Below are positions 24,754 to 32,689 of a stretch of 64,000 nt of DNA, one piece after another. The stretch comes from CAIXPS01 sp034430115. GTDB taxonomy: Bacteria > Chloroflexota > Anaerolineae > J036 > Brachytrichaceae. A program made the position numbers and the translations under genes. Each line of letters starts with the position of its first letter. The first letter of the stretch is position 1. The notes below the pieces were generated by a model. That model saw nothing but the letters and a program-made list of their open reading frames with translations. It was not told the DNA's origin and ran no database searches. The stretch is taken from contig DAOUFG010000090.1 of NCBI GenBank assembly GCA_034430115.1, positions 4,018-68,017 of the forward strand, in the 5' to 3' direction.

Positions 24754-26694
24754 CTACTTAACATCCACCTGAAGGAGTTCTGCCTTGCCAACTTGTTTTA
24801 CTGGCTTGATGTTAGGATTATGAGCTAACTGGTTAACTAATTTAGCATATAGAGATTCAGCGCCGCCTTTATTTGCGGATATAGATCTTGCGCCTACATA
24901 GAAATAAAAGTAGCCTCTCACGGTTAGCCACTCTGATGATTCTGGAAGTGACATGTCCCTTGCGTATAGTTCTTGTGTGAAGACAAAATCTTCACTTTGT
25001 CTGAGAGCGTTACCCGTTTTCTCCTGTGCAGCCGCCATCAACATGATGTTCGTTTGGTGACCAGTGTAGTAAGGAATCCACCATGCTGCATCTCTTCCAA
25101 CCGTGAATGTATTAAATGCAATTTCACTTAGCCCCGCGATCTTATCCTCAGGTGGAACATTATCCCGAATCCATTCTAGCAGTTTTACGTCGTCTGGTAG
25201 CACGTAGACTGAGTCTGAAGGAATCGGCGGCAAGTGTACAGTGCTTACGATGGCCACCAGAGCGAAGGAAGCCAGGATTGGCATTTGGTAGAGCAATGAC
25301 CGGCGAGTGAGTGCATCGGCCAGCATACCGATGCATAGCCCGGCTAGGCCCGCAAGATAAACGTAGACCGTCAATGACAAATGGAACTCATCTACTAATC
25401 CTGCACGACTAATGCCGAAAAGCTTGGGGTAGGTCGCAAACAGGCAAAACACGATGCTGAGAGGGAACAACAAACTATCACGTCGCCACACGACTGCGAC
25501 GCCAACTCCTATGATTGCAAGCCCCCATGCCCATAGGCTGCTGTTGTTTAGCCCGGATTGCGATAGGTCAAGGACGCTGGGTGGTGTGGAGGATTGTGCT
25601 CCCGTCGCATCAATATCAGTGCTGACCTTCTGTTGTACATTTTCTCCCAGGCTACTCTGATAGATTGTCAACCCTCTAGGCAAGAAAATGAGTGCGGATA
25701 TTCCCGCTACGGCGATTACCCGGCTAAGGGATAGCTTTAGCGTCTCTTGTAAGGAATGGGTAGTGGAATACCAGGTGATGAAGTGATAGATGACGAGCGG
25801 AATGCTCATCATGATGAAAAGAACCGCCACTTTGTACTGCGCCATCCCGAGTCCGCCGATGATCATGCCCAATACGAGGATGGATGCTGCGCCCCGAAAT
25901 GTGTGTGGTTGCTTTAAATAGCAACTCCAAAGAACAAGTGCTGCGACTAGCACGATGTGCCCGGTGAGTTGCGTGTAGCGGCCCCAGAATAAAAACACGT
26001 AAGGGTACCCGGAGACAAGGCCCCCGACAATCATTGCGAATATGCCGCCCCAAGGGCTACGTGTCCATTGACGTACCAGCGCGTATAGGCTGACGATGAC
26101 GCAGAAATTGGCGATTTGGCCCATCATCAATACGGCGAATTCTGCGCTGATCCCTCTCATCCATGCATACATAGCAGCGACGGCGTGAAACCCGAAGTGG
26201 TAGGTAAAAGTGGTTGAATCCGCATAGGGTTCCCAGGACTGGAAAAGCCCGCCATTATTCAAGATTAGTTGCGTGATGATCGTGTGGTGGACTGAATCGC
26301 CATACAGCGGGGCTACTAAGCCTTGGATGGCGATCAGGCGTGTAAACAGGATGAGCATTACGACCAACGCGAATGCCAGGTGAGCCAGCGGTGCCGACTT
26401 CCAATCGATCCTGAGTATTGCCCTTGGGCGGTAAAGTAGCGCGACGATTGCCAGTAGAGCAATTAACCAGGGCGTCCACCAGCCAAGGGTGAGGTGAAGC
26501 AGGTAGCACCCTTCGAGCAATACAACATAGAACGCAACGCTCACTCCCGGCGCGATGCATAAGCGTGAAAGGCTGTCTATTTGTTCGAAGCCCTTTATTC
26601 GTGCCAGAATGGCAGTCCCCGGCAGGTACATCACTGTCAAAGCGATAGCGCATGCAATACCGGCGGAAAGTAGTTGTGTCAACGTAATGCTCAT
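24754..26694 (-). CDS. Large polytopic membrane protein, GT-C-like
   Basis: A 646-residue protein with about 13 hydrophobic helices. An early outer loop contains LYGDSVHHTIITQLILNNGG with acidic and His residues, as in GT-C enzymes that use lipid-linked sugars, followed by WEPYADSTTFTYHFGFH. The last ~150 residues are soluble (LPDDVKLLEWIRDNVPP, VGRDAAWWIPYYTGHQT). It resembles the unassigned large membrane proteins often annotated DUF6541 or mannosyltransferase-like. It heads a leftward unit with the TolB-like gene and a second GT-C-like gene. It diverges from sat across 158 bases. Function is inferred from fold and neighbours only. Confidence 0.75.
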   Translation of the reverse strand: MSITLTQLLSAGIACAIALTVMYLPGTAILARIKGFEQIDSLSRLCIAPGVSVAFYVVLLEGCYLLHLTLGWWTPWLIALLAIVALLYRPRAILRIDWKSAPLAHLAFALVVMLILFTRLIAIQGLVAPLYGDSVHHTIITQLILNNGGLFQSWEPYADSTTFTYHFGFHAVAAMYAWMRGISAEFAVLMMGQIANFCVIVSLYALVRQWTRSPWGGIFAMIVGGLVSGYPYVFLFWGRYTQLTGHIVLVAALVLWSCYLKQPHTFRGAASILVLGMIIGGLGMAQYKVAVLFIMMSIPLVIYHFITWYSTTHSLQETLKLSLSRVIAVAGISALIFLPRGLTIYQSSLGENVQQKVSTDIDATGAQSSTPPSVLDLSQSGLNNSSLWAWGLAIIGVGVAVVWRRDSLLFPLSIVFCLFATYPKLFGISRAGLVDEFHLSLTVYVYLAGLAGLCIGMLADALTRRSLLYQMPILASFALVAIVSTVHLPPIPSDSVYVLPDDVKLLEWIRDNVPPEDKIAGLSEIAFNTFTVGRDAAWWIPYYTGHQTNIMLMAAAQEKTGNALRQSEDFVFTQELYARDMSLPESSEWLTVRGYFYFYVGARSISANKGGAESLYAKLVNQLAHNPNIKPVKQVGKAELLQVDVK

Positions 26695-26791
26695 GCTAGT
26701 AGCTCTGCTTCGTCCGGACGTGTATATTGATCTCTATTATCGTTAGCATATAGCATGTCGCTACGAGAGTATACACTCCCTTCCTTCACGC

Positions 26792-26797
26792 TATAAT
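26792..26797 (+). promoter_or_regulatory. Possible -10 element upstream of sat
   Basis: A consensus TATAAT lies 56 bases before the GTG start of sat in the divergent gap. No good -35 hexamer is found at 16-18 bases upstream, so an activator or another sigma factor may be needed, or the match is chance. Confidence 0.35.
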
Positions 26798-26852
26798 CCC
26801 TCCCGTCGTCGCATACCTAGATCCATACTGCCATGCGACTGACCAGGACTAT

Positions 26853-28043
26853 GTGAACGCCATGGATTCCGTTTCTTCATATGCCATTCCCCCACACGGC
26901 GGCAAATTGATCGACCGTGTTCTACAGGGTGACCAACTGGCTGATGCAAAAGCCCGCGCCGCCCATTTGACCCAAATCCCCCTCGCGCTCGTCAACCTGG
27001 CCGACCTGGAGTTGATCGCCACCGGCATCGTCTCTCCGCTCACAGGTTTCATGTGCCGCGACGACTACACGCGCGTGGTGCACGAAATGCACCTGACCTC
27101 CGGCCTGGTGTGGTCCATCCCGATCACGCTGGCCGTCTCGACGGAACAGGCCGCCGGCATCCGCGTGGGCCAGGAAATCGCACTGGCCGAAGGTGAGCGC
27201 GTGCTGGCGCTCATGACGGTGGCCGAGAAATTCCCTTACGACAAGCAGGTGGAAGCGCGCGAGGTATATCGCACCACCGAAGAGGCGCACCCCGGCGTGG
27301 CGCGCGTGTATCGCCAGGGCGACGTGTTGCTGGGTGGCGAGATTTCGCTCCTCGATTGGCCCAGCGCCAAGTTGAACGAGTTTCCCGACCGGCGCTTCAC
27401 GCCCGTTCAGACGCGCCAGATGTTCGCCGAGCGCGGTTGGCGGCGCGTGGTTGGCTTCCAGACGCGCAACCCCATTCACCGCGCGCACGAATATATTCAA
27501 AAGACGGCGCTGGAGATCGTGGACGGCCTGTTCATCAACCCGCTGGTGGGTGAAACGAAAGCCGACGACATCCCCGCCGACGTGCGCATGGAAAGCTACG
27601 ACGTGCTGCTGCGCAATTACTATCCGGCCAATCGCGTGGTGCTGGGCGTGTTCCCCGCCGCGATGCGCTACGCCGGCCCGCGCGAAGCCATCTTCCACGC
27701 CATGTGCCGCAAGAATTTTGGCTGCACGCACTTTATCGTCGGGCGCGACCACGCTGGCGTGGGCAAGTACTACGGCACCTACGACGCGCAACGCATCTTC
27801 GATGAATTCACGCCCGAAGAGATCGGCATCACGCCGCTCTACTTCGAGAACACCTTCTACTGCCGCAGATGCGGCGGCATCGTCTCCGCCAAGACCTGCC
27901 CGCACGACAAAGAGAGCTGGTTGAGCTTGAGCGGCACCCAGGTGCGCCAGATGCTCGAAAAAGGCGAGCCTCTGCCACCCGAGTTCACGCGCCCCGAGAT
28001 CAGCCAGGTGCTCATCGAGGGCTTGCGCCGTCACAAGCGGTAG
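26853..28043 (+). CDS. sat: Sulfate adenylyltransferase (ATP sulfurylase)
   Basis: A 396-residue homo-oligomeric ATP sulfurylase, which makes adenosine 5'-phosphosulfate from ATP and sulfate. It has the catalytic QTRNPIHRAHE (near 203), VGRDHAGVG (near 297) and SLSGTQVRQML, and a zinc-type cluster CRRC...CPHD (near 337-351) like that of the Thermus-type enzymes. Length is normal for bacterial Sat without a fused kinase. AGGA sits before the GTG at 26853; an in-frame ATG at 26862 is the alternative. cysC lies downstream past a phosphodiesterase-like gene, so together they make PAPS. No sulfate reductase or cysteine-biosynthesis genes are near; sulfation of a glycan is one possibility. Confidence 0.95.
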   Translation: MNAMDSVSSYAIPPHGGKLIDRVLQGDQLADAKARAAHLTQIPLALVNLADLELIATGIVSPLTGFMCRDDYTRVVHEMHLTSGLVWSIPITLAVSTEQAAGIRVGQEIALAEGERVLALMTVAEKFPYDKQVEAREVYRTTEEAHPGVARVYRQGDVLLGGEISLLDWPSAKLNEFPDRRFTPVQTRQMFAERGWRRVVGFQTRNPIHRAHEYIQKTALEIVDGLFINPLVGETKADDIPADVRMESYDVLLRNYYPANRVVLGVFPAAMRYAGPREAIFHAMCRKNFGCTHFIVGRDHAGVGKYYGTYDAQRIFDEFTPEEIGITPLYFENTFYCRRCGGIVSAKTCPHDKESWLSLSGTQVRQMLEKGEPLPPEFTRPEISQVLIEGLRRHKR

Positions 28044-28107
28044 CAAGCCAGGCCGCCGGCCACGTTTCTCGAACAGAGCCGCGCGGCCGGCAAAGTAACG
28101 TTGTTCT

Positions 28108-29523
28108 ATGGGATTTCTAAATTTTCTGCGTCCAAAGGCGCAACGCGTGTTCGTGATCGGTTTGGATTGTGCCGCGCCGGAGTTGATCTTCCAACAGTGG
28201 CGTGCCGATTTGCCCAACCTGGCGCACCTGGCCGCGCAGGGGCTGTGGGGCGAATTGCAATCGTCCACCCCGGCGATCACCGTGCCCGCGTGGGCCAGCA
28301 TGTTGTCGTCGAAAGACCCCGGCGTGCTGGGCATCTATGGCTTCCGCAATCGCGCGGACTATTCCTACGGCAAGATGAGCACTGCCAACGCGAGCGCCAT
28401 CCATGAGGATCGCGTGTGGGACATCTTGAGCAAGGCCGGCAAACGCAGCGTGGTGCTTGGCGTGCCGCAGACCTATCCGGTGAAGCCGATCAACGGCTGG
28501 CTGGTCTCCGATTTTCTCACCCCCGGGCGGCACAATCAATTCGCGCACCCGGCCGAGTTGCGTGAAGAGGTGTTGCGCCTTGTGCCGGAGTATGACTTCG
28601 ACGTGCCGCAATTCCGCACCGACGACAAGACCTGGCTGCTGAAGCAAATCTACACCATGACCGACGGGCACTTCGCGGTGATCGATCACATGCTCGCGGA
28701 GAAGCCGTGGGATTTCTTCATGTCGGTGGAGATCGGCGTGGATCGCATCCATCACGGCTTTTGGAGCTATCATGACCCGCGCCACTTCCGTTACGTGCCG
28801 GGCAACCCCTATGAACGTGCCATCCACGACTATTACGTGCACATCGACCGCAAGATCGGCGAGTGGCTGAGCCACCTGGGGCGCGATACGACGGTGCTGG
28901 TCGTCTCTGATCACGGGGCCAAGCGCATGGATGGCGGCATCTGCCTGAACGAGTGGTTGTGGCGCAACGGTTACCTGTTCTTCAAACAGGACCCGCAGCC
29001 GGGGCAGGTCACGCCGCTGGAAAAGATGGAGATCGATTGGTCGCGCACGCTGGCGTGGGGCAGCGGCGGCTACTACGGGCGCGTGTTTATGAACGTGCAG
29101 GGCCGTGAGCCGCAGGGTGTCATCGCGCCGGGCGATTACGAGCGCATGCGCGATGAACTGGCGGCCAAACTGGCGGCCATCCCCGATCAGAATGGCCACG
29201 ACATCGGCACGCGCGTGTTCAAGCCACAGCAGATCTATCGCCGCGTCAATGGCATTGCGCCCGACCTGATCGTCTACTTCGGCGACTTGCTCTGGCGCTC
29301 GGTGGGCACGTTGGGTTACGACGGCATCTACACCTTCGATAACGACACCGGCCCAGATGACTGCAATCATGCGCAGAATGGGATGTTCATCCTGTATGAT
29401 CCGCGCCGGCGTGAGCCGGGCCGGCAGGTGCAGGGCGCGCAACTCATGGACGTTGCGCCGACCATCTTGCATCAGATGGGCGTGTCCATCCCAACGGATA
29501 TGCAGGGCAAGCTGATCGAATAA
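28108..29523 (+). CDS. Alkaline-phosphatase-superfamily phosphodiesterase between sat and cysC
   Basis: A 471-residue protein of the same broad family as the tandem pair at 15703 and 17315: VIGLDCAAPEL (metal Asp near 20), VPAWASMLSSKDPGVLG (nucleophile region), VVSDHGAKRMDGG (near 267) and DDCNHAQNGMF near the C-terminus. It is placed 64 bases after sat and 70 before cysC on the same strand. That position suggests it handles a sulfated or adenylylated compound, for example by hydrolysing or transferring from a PAPS-related product, but this is inference. The nucleophile region lacks the strict TG-x-NPG form of the other two, so its specificity may differ. No signal peptide is visible. Confidence 0.83.
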   Translation: MGFLNFLRPKAQRVFVIGLDCAAPELIFQQWRADLPNLAHLAAQGLWGELQSSTPAITVPAWASMLSSKDPGVLGIYGFRNRADYSYGKMSTANASAIHEDRVWDILSKAGKRSVVLGVPQTYPVKPINGWLVSDFLTPGRHNQFAHPAELREEVLRLVPEYDFDVPQFRTDDKTWLLKQIYTMTDGHFAVIDHMLAEKPWDFFMSVEIGVDRIHHGFWSYHDPRHFRYVPGNPYERAIHDYYVHIDRKIGEWLSHLGRDTTVLVVSDHGAKRMDGGICLNEWLWRNGYLFFKQDPQPGQVTPLEKMEIDWSRTLAWGSGGYYGRVFMNVQGREPQGVIAPGDYERMRDELAAKLAAIPDQNGHDIGTRVFKPQQIYRRVNGIAPDLIVYFGDLLWRSVGTLGYDGIYTFDNDTGPDDCNHAQNGMFILYDPRRREPGRQVQGAQLMDVAPTILHQMGVSIPTDMQGKLIE

Positions 29524-29533
29524 AACGTGAGCA

Positions 29534-29561
29534 AAGGCCCACATCAAGCAGCGTGGGCCTT
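29534..29561 (+). terminator. Hairpin between the phosphodiesterase gene and cysC
   Basis: AAGGCCCAC (29534-29542) pairs with GTGGGCCTT (29553-29561) across a 10-base loop, 11 bases after the stop codon. No clean T tract follows, so it may attenuate rather than end transcription into cysC. The AT-rich tail to 29593 is made of short repeats (AAAATC units). Confidence 0.55.
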
Positions 29562-29593
29562 CAATCAAAAATCCAAAATCGAAAATCACAAAG

Positions 29594-30133
29594 ATGGAAC
29601 ACAAAGGCTTTACGATCTGGTTTACGGGGCTATCGGGCGCGGGGAAATCCACCCTGGCGAATTTGCTGGAGCAGGAACTATGCGCGCGTGGCATGAAAGT
29701 GGAGGTGTTGGACGGCGACGTCATCCGCACGCACCTGAGCAAGGGGCTGGGCTTCTCCAAGGAAGACCGCGACACCAATATCCGCCGCATCGGCTGGGTG
29801 TGCCAGGTGCTCAGCCGCAATGGTGTGGTGGCCATCGCCGCGGCAATCTCGCCCTACCGCGAGATTCGTGACGAAGTGCGCGCCAACGTGAAGGACTTCG
29901 TCGAAGTGTACGTGGAGGCGCCGATTGCGGTGCTGGCCGAGCGTGACGTGAAGGGGTTGTATAAGAAGGCGCTGGCCGGCGAGATCAAGAACTTCACCGG
30001 CGTTTCAGACCCCTACGAGGCGCCGCTAACCCCCGAAGTGACCTGCCATTCCGACATCGAAACGGTGCACGAGAGCCTGGCGAAGATCATGCAGGTGCTC
30101 GCGGCAAAGGGTTACCTGCCCGCGAATTCGTGA
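29594..30133 (+). CDS. cysC: Adenylylsulfate kinase (APS kinase)
   Basis: A 179-residue APS kinase that phosphorylates adenosine 5'-phosphosulfate to PAPS. It has the P-loop GLSGAGKST (near 12), VLDGDVIRTHLSKGLGFS, the RDTNIRRIG substrate segment, AISPYREIRDEVR and the lid region VKGLYKKALAGEIKNFTGV. The full length and all motifs indicate a working enzyme. It follows sat and a phosphodiesterase-like gene on the same strand. It converges with the DUF3467 gene over a 191-base gap filled by a nested hairpin. Confidence 0.96.
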   Translation: MEHKGFTIWFTGLSGAGKSTLANLLEQELCARGMKVEVLDGDVIRTHLSKGLGFSKEDRDTNIRRIGWVCQVLSRNGVVAIAAAISPYREIRDEVRANVKDFVEVYVEAPIAVLAERDVKGLYKKALAGEIKNFTGVSDPYEAPLTPEVTCHSDIETVHESLAKIMQVLAAKGYLPANS

Positions 30134-30170
30134 AGACGAATAACTTCTAAAACGCTCTCACACAAAGGCT

Positions 30171-30301
30171 CAAAGAAACAAAGGGCACAAAGGTTTTCTG
30201 CCTGAAGACTGAACCAATGGAACCTGATCTCGATGCCGTGGACGCAGAAGGCGGATTCTTGTCGGTTCAGTCTTCGTGTTCTGTGTGCCTTTGTTTCTTT
30301 G
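30171..30301. repeat. Nested inverted repeat in the convergent gap after cysC
   Basis: The outer arms CAAAGAAACAAAGG..CACA (30171-30189) and their complement (30284-30301) match over 18 bases with one extra G. The inner arms GAAGACTGAACC (30204-30215) and GGTTCAGTCTTC (30264-30275) are perfect. The gap lies between convergent genes, so the structure could stop transcription from both sides. The AAAG-rich units recur at 63064-63260, which suggests a dispersed repeat family or a small MITE-like unit. Confidence 0.7.
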
Positions 30302-30324
30302 TGTTGTTCTTTTGCCCCCTGCGC

Positions 30325-30642
30325 TTAGCTCTTGAACAGTTGGCTTGCCAGGGCCTCGCCTTCCTGCGGCACGTAGATCGTGCCATATTGCGCCTCGAAC
30401 TTATCGATGTTCTCTTGCAGGGCGCGCAAAAATAGCTTGGCGTGCATCGGCGTCATCACCACGCGGGCCATCACTTTGGCGGTGGGCATGTTCGGCAGCA
30501 CGCGCGCGAAGTCCAGGATGAACTCTGAGGGTGAGTGCTGGATGATGACCAGGTTGGAATAGACCGCCTCCAATTGCACGGGCAGCTCGATTTGCAACTG
30601 CTGTGGCTGAGGCGGTTGTGGAGGGATGGGGTGCTGAGACAT
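30325..30642 (-). CDS. DUF3467 family protein
   Basis: A 105-residue protein. After a Pro/Gln-rich start it has VYSNLVIIQHSPSEFILDFARVLP, VMARVVMTPMHAKLFLRAL and the C-terminal NIDKFEAQYGTI, the conserved core of DUF3467. Function of the family is unknown. It is downstream of ssb on the same strand and probably co-transcribed, though a perfect 16-bp palindrome stands between them. Confidence 0.88.
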   Translation of the reverse strand: MSQHPIPPQPPQPQQLQIELPVQLEAVYSNLVIIQHSPSEFILDFARVLPNMPTAKVMARVVMTPMHAKLFLRALQENIDKFEAQYGTIYVPQEGEALASQLFKS

Positions 30643-30663
30643 ATTGCTACCTCATATATACAG

Positions 30664-30697
30664 TTAGCAGGTTACGAACTGGTTCGTAACCTGCTAA
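30664..30697. repeat. Perfect 16-bp palindrome between ssb and DUF3467
   Basis: TTAGCAGGTTACGAAC (30664-30679) and its exact complement (30682-30697) are separated by two bases. There is no T tract. It could form an RNA hairpin that trims or stabilises the transcript, be a protein site, or belong to a dispersed palindromic repeat. Confidence 0.7.
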
Positions 30698-30729
30698 GTT
30701 GTGATTGTCTATTTCTGAATAGGGATGGG

Positions 30730-31161
30730 TTAGAAGGGAATCGGGTCCGAGTCGTCCGAACCGCCGTCGGCGGGGGCCATATCGGGCGCGCCGCCACCTT
30801 CCATGCTGCCTTCATTCTTGGGGCTGAGGAACTTGATCTGATTGGCGCGGATCTCAAACCCTGAGGCTGCTGTGCCATCCTGGCGCGTGTAGATGCGTGG
30901 GCCGCCGGTCTTGGGGTCCGCAGTGAGCGTCCCCTCCACCAACACCAGCTTCCCTTTGGAGAGGTAGGTGTTGGCGTTTTCAGCCTGCTTGCCAAAAACT
31001 GAGATGCGGAACCAGGTGGTTTCCTTAATGCGCTGGCCGCTCTTATCGTTATAGACGCGGTCTGTGGCAACGCTGAAGGAAGTGACGGGGTCTCCACTTG
31101 GCAAGTAACGCATTTCCGGGTCCCTACCAAGTCGTCCGATGATGGTGATACTCTGATACAT
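30730..31161 (-). CDS. ssb: Single-stranded DNA-binding protein
   Basis: A 143-residue SSB: an OB-fold beginning YQSITIIGRLGRDPEMR, then VTSFSVATDRVY, TTWFRISVFGKQAE, LSKGKLVLVEGTL, a flexible Gly/Ser/Asp linker and the acidic tip DSDPIPF, which binds partner proteins. I start at the ATG at 31161 because AAGGAGG stands 8 bases upstream; the longer frame to 31197 has no such site. A consensus-like promoter lies about 90 bases upstream. It should bind ssDNA in replication and repair. Confidence 0.95.
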   Translation of the reverse strand: MYQSITIIGRLGRDPEMRYLPSGDPVTSFSVATDRVYNDKSGQRIKETTWFRISVFGKQAENANTYLSKGKLVLVEGTLTADPKTGGPRIYTRQDGTAASGFEIRANQIKFLSPKNEGSMEGGGAPDMAPADGGSDDSDPIPF

Positions 31162-31256
31162 TCGTTTTGCCTCCTTAGGCAAACGCATGAATCTCAACCG
31201 GCGTTTTAAGATTCAGGCCTGATTAAGTTCACGTGTAGCGCCGGCTACCGGGCGAA

Positions 31257-31285
31257 ATAGTAGCACAAATGTCCTATATGGTCAA
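31257..31285 (-). promoter_or_regulatory. Sigma-70-like promoter of ssb
   Basis: On the minus strand TTGACC (31280-31285) and TACTAT (31257-31262) are separated by exactly 17 bases, giving a start near 31250 and a leader of about 90 bases. It overlaps one arm of an inverted repeat (31272-31307). Confidence 0.7.
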
Positions 31286-31307
31286 GATTGATTCTGCCCA
31301 TATAGGA
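31272..31307. promoter_or_regulatory. Inverted repeat over the ssb promoter, possible operator
   Basis: TCCTATATGG (31272-31281) and its exact complement CCATATAGGA (31298-31307) flank a 16-base spacer. One arm lies inside the promoter spacer and the other upstream of the -35, spaced about two and a half helical turns centre to centre. This fits a dimeric regulator; no regulator gene is adjacent. Confidence 0.5.
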
Positions 31308-31332
31308 GCGTGATCTCTTCTGAAGGCGATCC

Positions 31333-31938
31333 TTACTGTGCCGGCACGACGCGCATATAATCCGCCGCGCCCCAGCCCGTCTGGCCGCTGGCGGGGTCCT
31401 TCAGTTGCCACCAGGTCAGCCCGTCGGCGCTCTGCGGCCCGCCCACCACTTCGTAGACGCTCCCCTCCGGCAGGCTGCCGATTTTCTCGCCGGCGCGCGC
31501 GGGGTCTTTGCGGAAGTTCAGCCCGGTCGGCCCCGTGTCAACGATCTTCACCTGCGCGCCGACGGTGATCGGATCGTTGGTGGTATCCGCCGGCGCCGCC
31601 GTCGGTGCGGCGGGGATGTCCGTCGGTGCCACGTAGGGCGTGGCCGTGGGCGGGATGTAATCCGTCGGGGTGGGCGTGATGATGACGTAAGTCGCCGTGG
31701 GCGCCAGCGTCAGGTTGGAGAGCGCCGGGCGGTTGTCGTTGACGAACTTGGCGGCGAAGCCGCACACGCCTACGATCACTACCAGGCTGATCAGCCCGGG
31801 AATCAGGGCAGGAACGCGCTGGCGAGGTGTGCGCTTTTCCTCGCGTGGCAGGCGCGTAAACGGTTTCAGGTCTTCTTGCCAGTCAATGGCACCATTATCG
31901 ATGCCGCCGCGCTGGTCGGGTGCTTTTTGAACGGACAT
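31333..31938 (-). CDS. Membrane-anchored SH3-domain protein
   Basis: A 201-residue protein. The first ~45 residues are charged and cytoplasmic. One transmembrane helix follows (ALIPGLISLVVIVGVCGFAAKF), then a Thr/Pro/Ala linker (TPTPTDYIPPTATP), then a C-terminal bacterial SH3-like domain (TGPTGLNFRKDPARAGEKI, GLTWWQLKD, GQTGWGAADYM). SH3 domains of this type bind peptidoglycan or protein in the envelope. It reads toward ssb over a 171-base gap, which holds the ssb promoter. Exact role unknown. Confidence 0.82.
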   Translation of the reverse strand: MSVQKAPDQRGGIDNGAIDWQEDLKPFTRLPREEKRTPRQRVPALIPGLISLVVIVGVCGFAAKFVNDNRPALSNLTLAPTATYVIITPTPTDYIPPTATPYVAPTDIPAAPTAAPADTTNDPITVGAQVKIVDTGPTGLNFRKDPARAGEKIGSLPEGSVYEVVGGPQSADGLTWWQLKDPASGQTGWGAADYMRVVPAQ

Positions 31939-32002
31939 ATTTCTGATTGTAACGGGTGAATGATCCGGGCTGCTTGCCGCTTAAGCGCCGTTTGGGCGAT
32001 TT

Positions 32003-32620
32003 TTATCCTGCGCCTTCCATCAGAAAGGCGATTGCCTTGCGCGCGGCGACCCCGCGATGGCTGATGCGATGCTTTTCCTGTGCCGGGAACTCGGCCAGCG
32101 TGCGCGTGTCTCCGGCGGGGAGGAACACCGGGTCGAACCCAAAGCCGCCAGCGCCGCGCGTTTCATGGCCGATGGACCCTTCGCAGGTGCCGCTAAAGAC
32201 GTGTTCGCTGCCATCGGGCGCGATCAGCACGATGGCGCATTGAAAGCGCGCCGTGCGCTGTGCGTCGGGCACATCTTTCAATTCTTTCAGCAGCGCTGCG
32301 CAGCCGTCGCCATTGGGAGCGCGCTTGTGATAGCGCGCCGAATATATCCCAGGTGCGCCGTGTAGCGCGTCCACTTCCAACCCCGAATCGTCGGCGATGA
32401 CGTAAATATCGGCGCTGTTTGGGGTGGCGCGCAACGCCTGGGCGAAGGCGCGCGCCTTTAGCCCGGCGTTCCCGGCGTATGTATTGGCGGATTCGTCGGG
32501 GTCGATCTGGATGCCCAGTTCGCGCGGGGTGACCAGCGTCACCGGCGAGCCGATGGCGGCGAAAATCTCGCGCAGTTCCTGGTGTTTGTGCGCGTTATTG
32601 GATGCGATCAGTAATTTCAT
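32003..32620 (-). CDS. rdgB: Non-canonical purine NTP pyrophosphatase (RdgB/HAM1)
   Basis: A 205-residue house-cleaning enzyme that hydrolyses dITP, ITP and XTP to monophosphates. It has SNNAHKHQELREI at the N-terminus, IADDSGLEVDALHGAPGIYSARY with metal and base-binding residues, GFGFDPVFLP and EKHRISHRG. I start at ATG 32620, where the family N-terminus (MKLLIASNN) begins; the frame reads on to 32779 but the extra 53 residues are unlike the family and overlap the divergent gene. The gap to that gene is only 69 bases. Confidence 0.95.
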   Translation of the reverse strand: MKLLIASNNAHKHQELREIFAAIGSPVTLVTPRELGIQIDPDESANTYAGNAGLKARAFAQALRATPNSADIYVIADDSGLEVDALHGAPGIYSARYHKRAPNGDGCAALLKELKDVPDAQRTARFQCAIVLIAPDGSEHVFSGTCEGSIGHETRGAGGFGFDPVFLPAGDTRTLAEFPAQEKHRISHRGVAARKAIAFLMEGAG

Positions 32621-32689
32621 GTTTCCTATGCAACCTGTGGGCAGGCCAAGTGGCCCGCCTGCTTGCTGCCGTATGATACTATCCAATTT

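Noticed and set aside
26922..28334. 470-codon antisense frame over sat, and similar long antisense frames over cysC, recJ, the pump and the phosphodiesterase
   Set aside because: High GC makes long reverse frames by chance; they lack recognisable motifs and starts with ribosome sites, while the opposite strand encodes clear enzymes.
15703..29523. The three alkaline-phosphatase-superfamily genes as the missing PglZ of the defence island
   Set aside because: They lie 17-31 kb away in a glycan locus and have the PF01663 phosphodiesterase layout, not the PglZ domain with its flanking regions.
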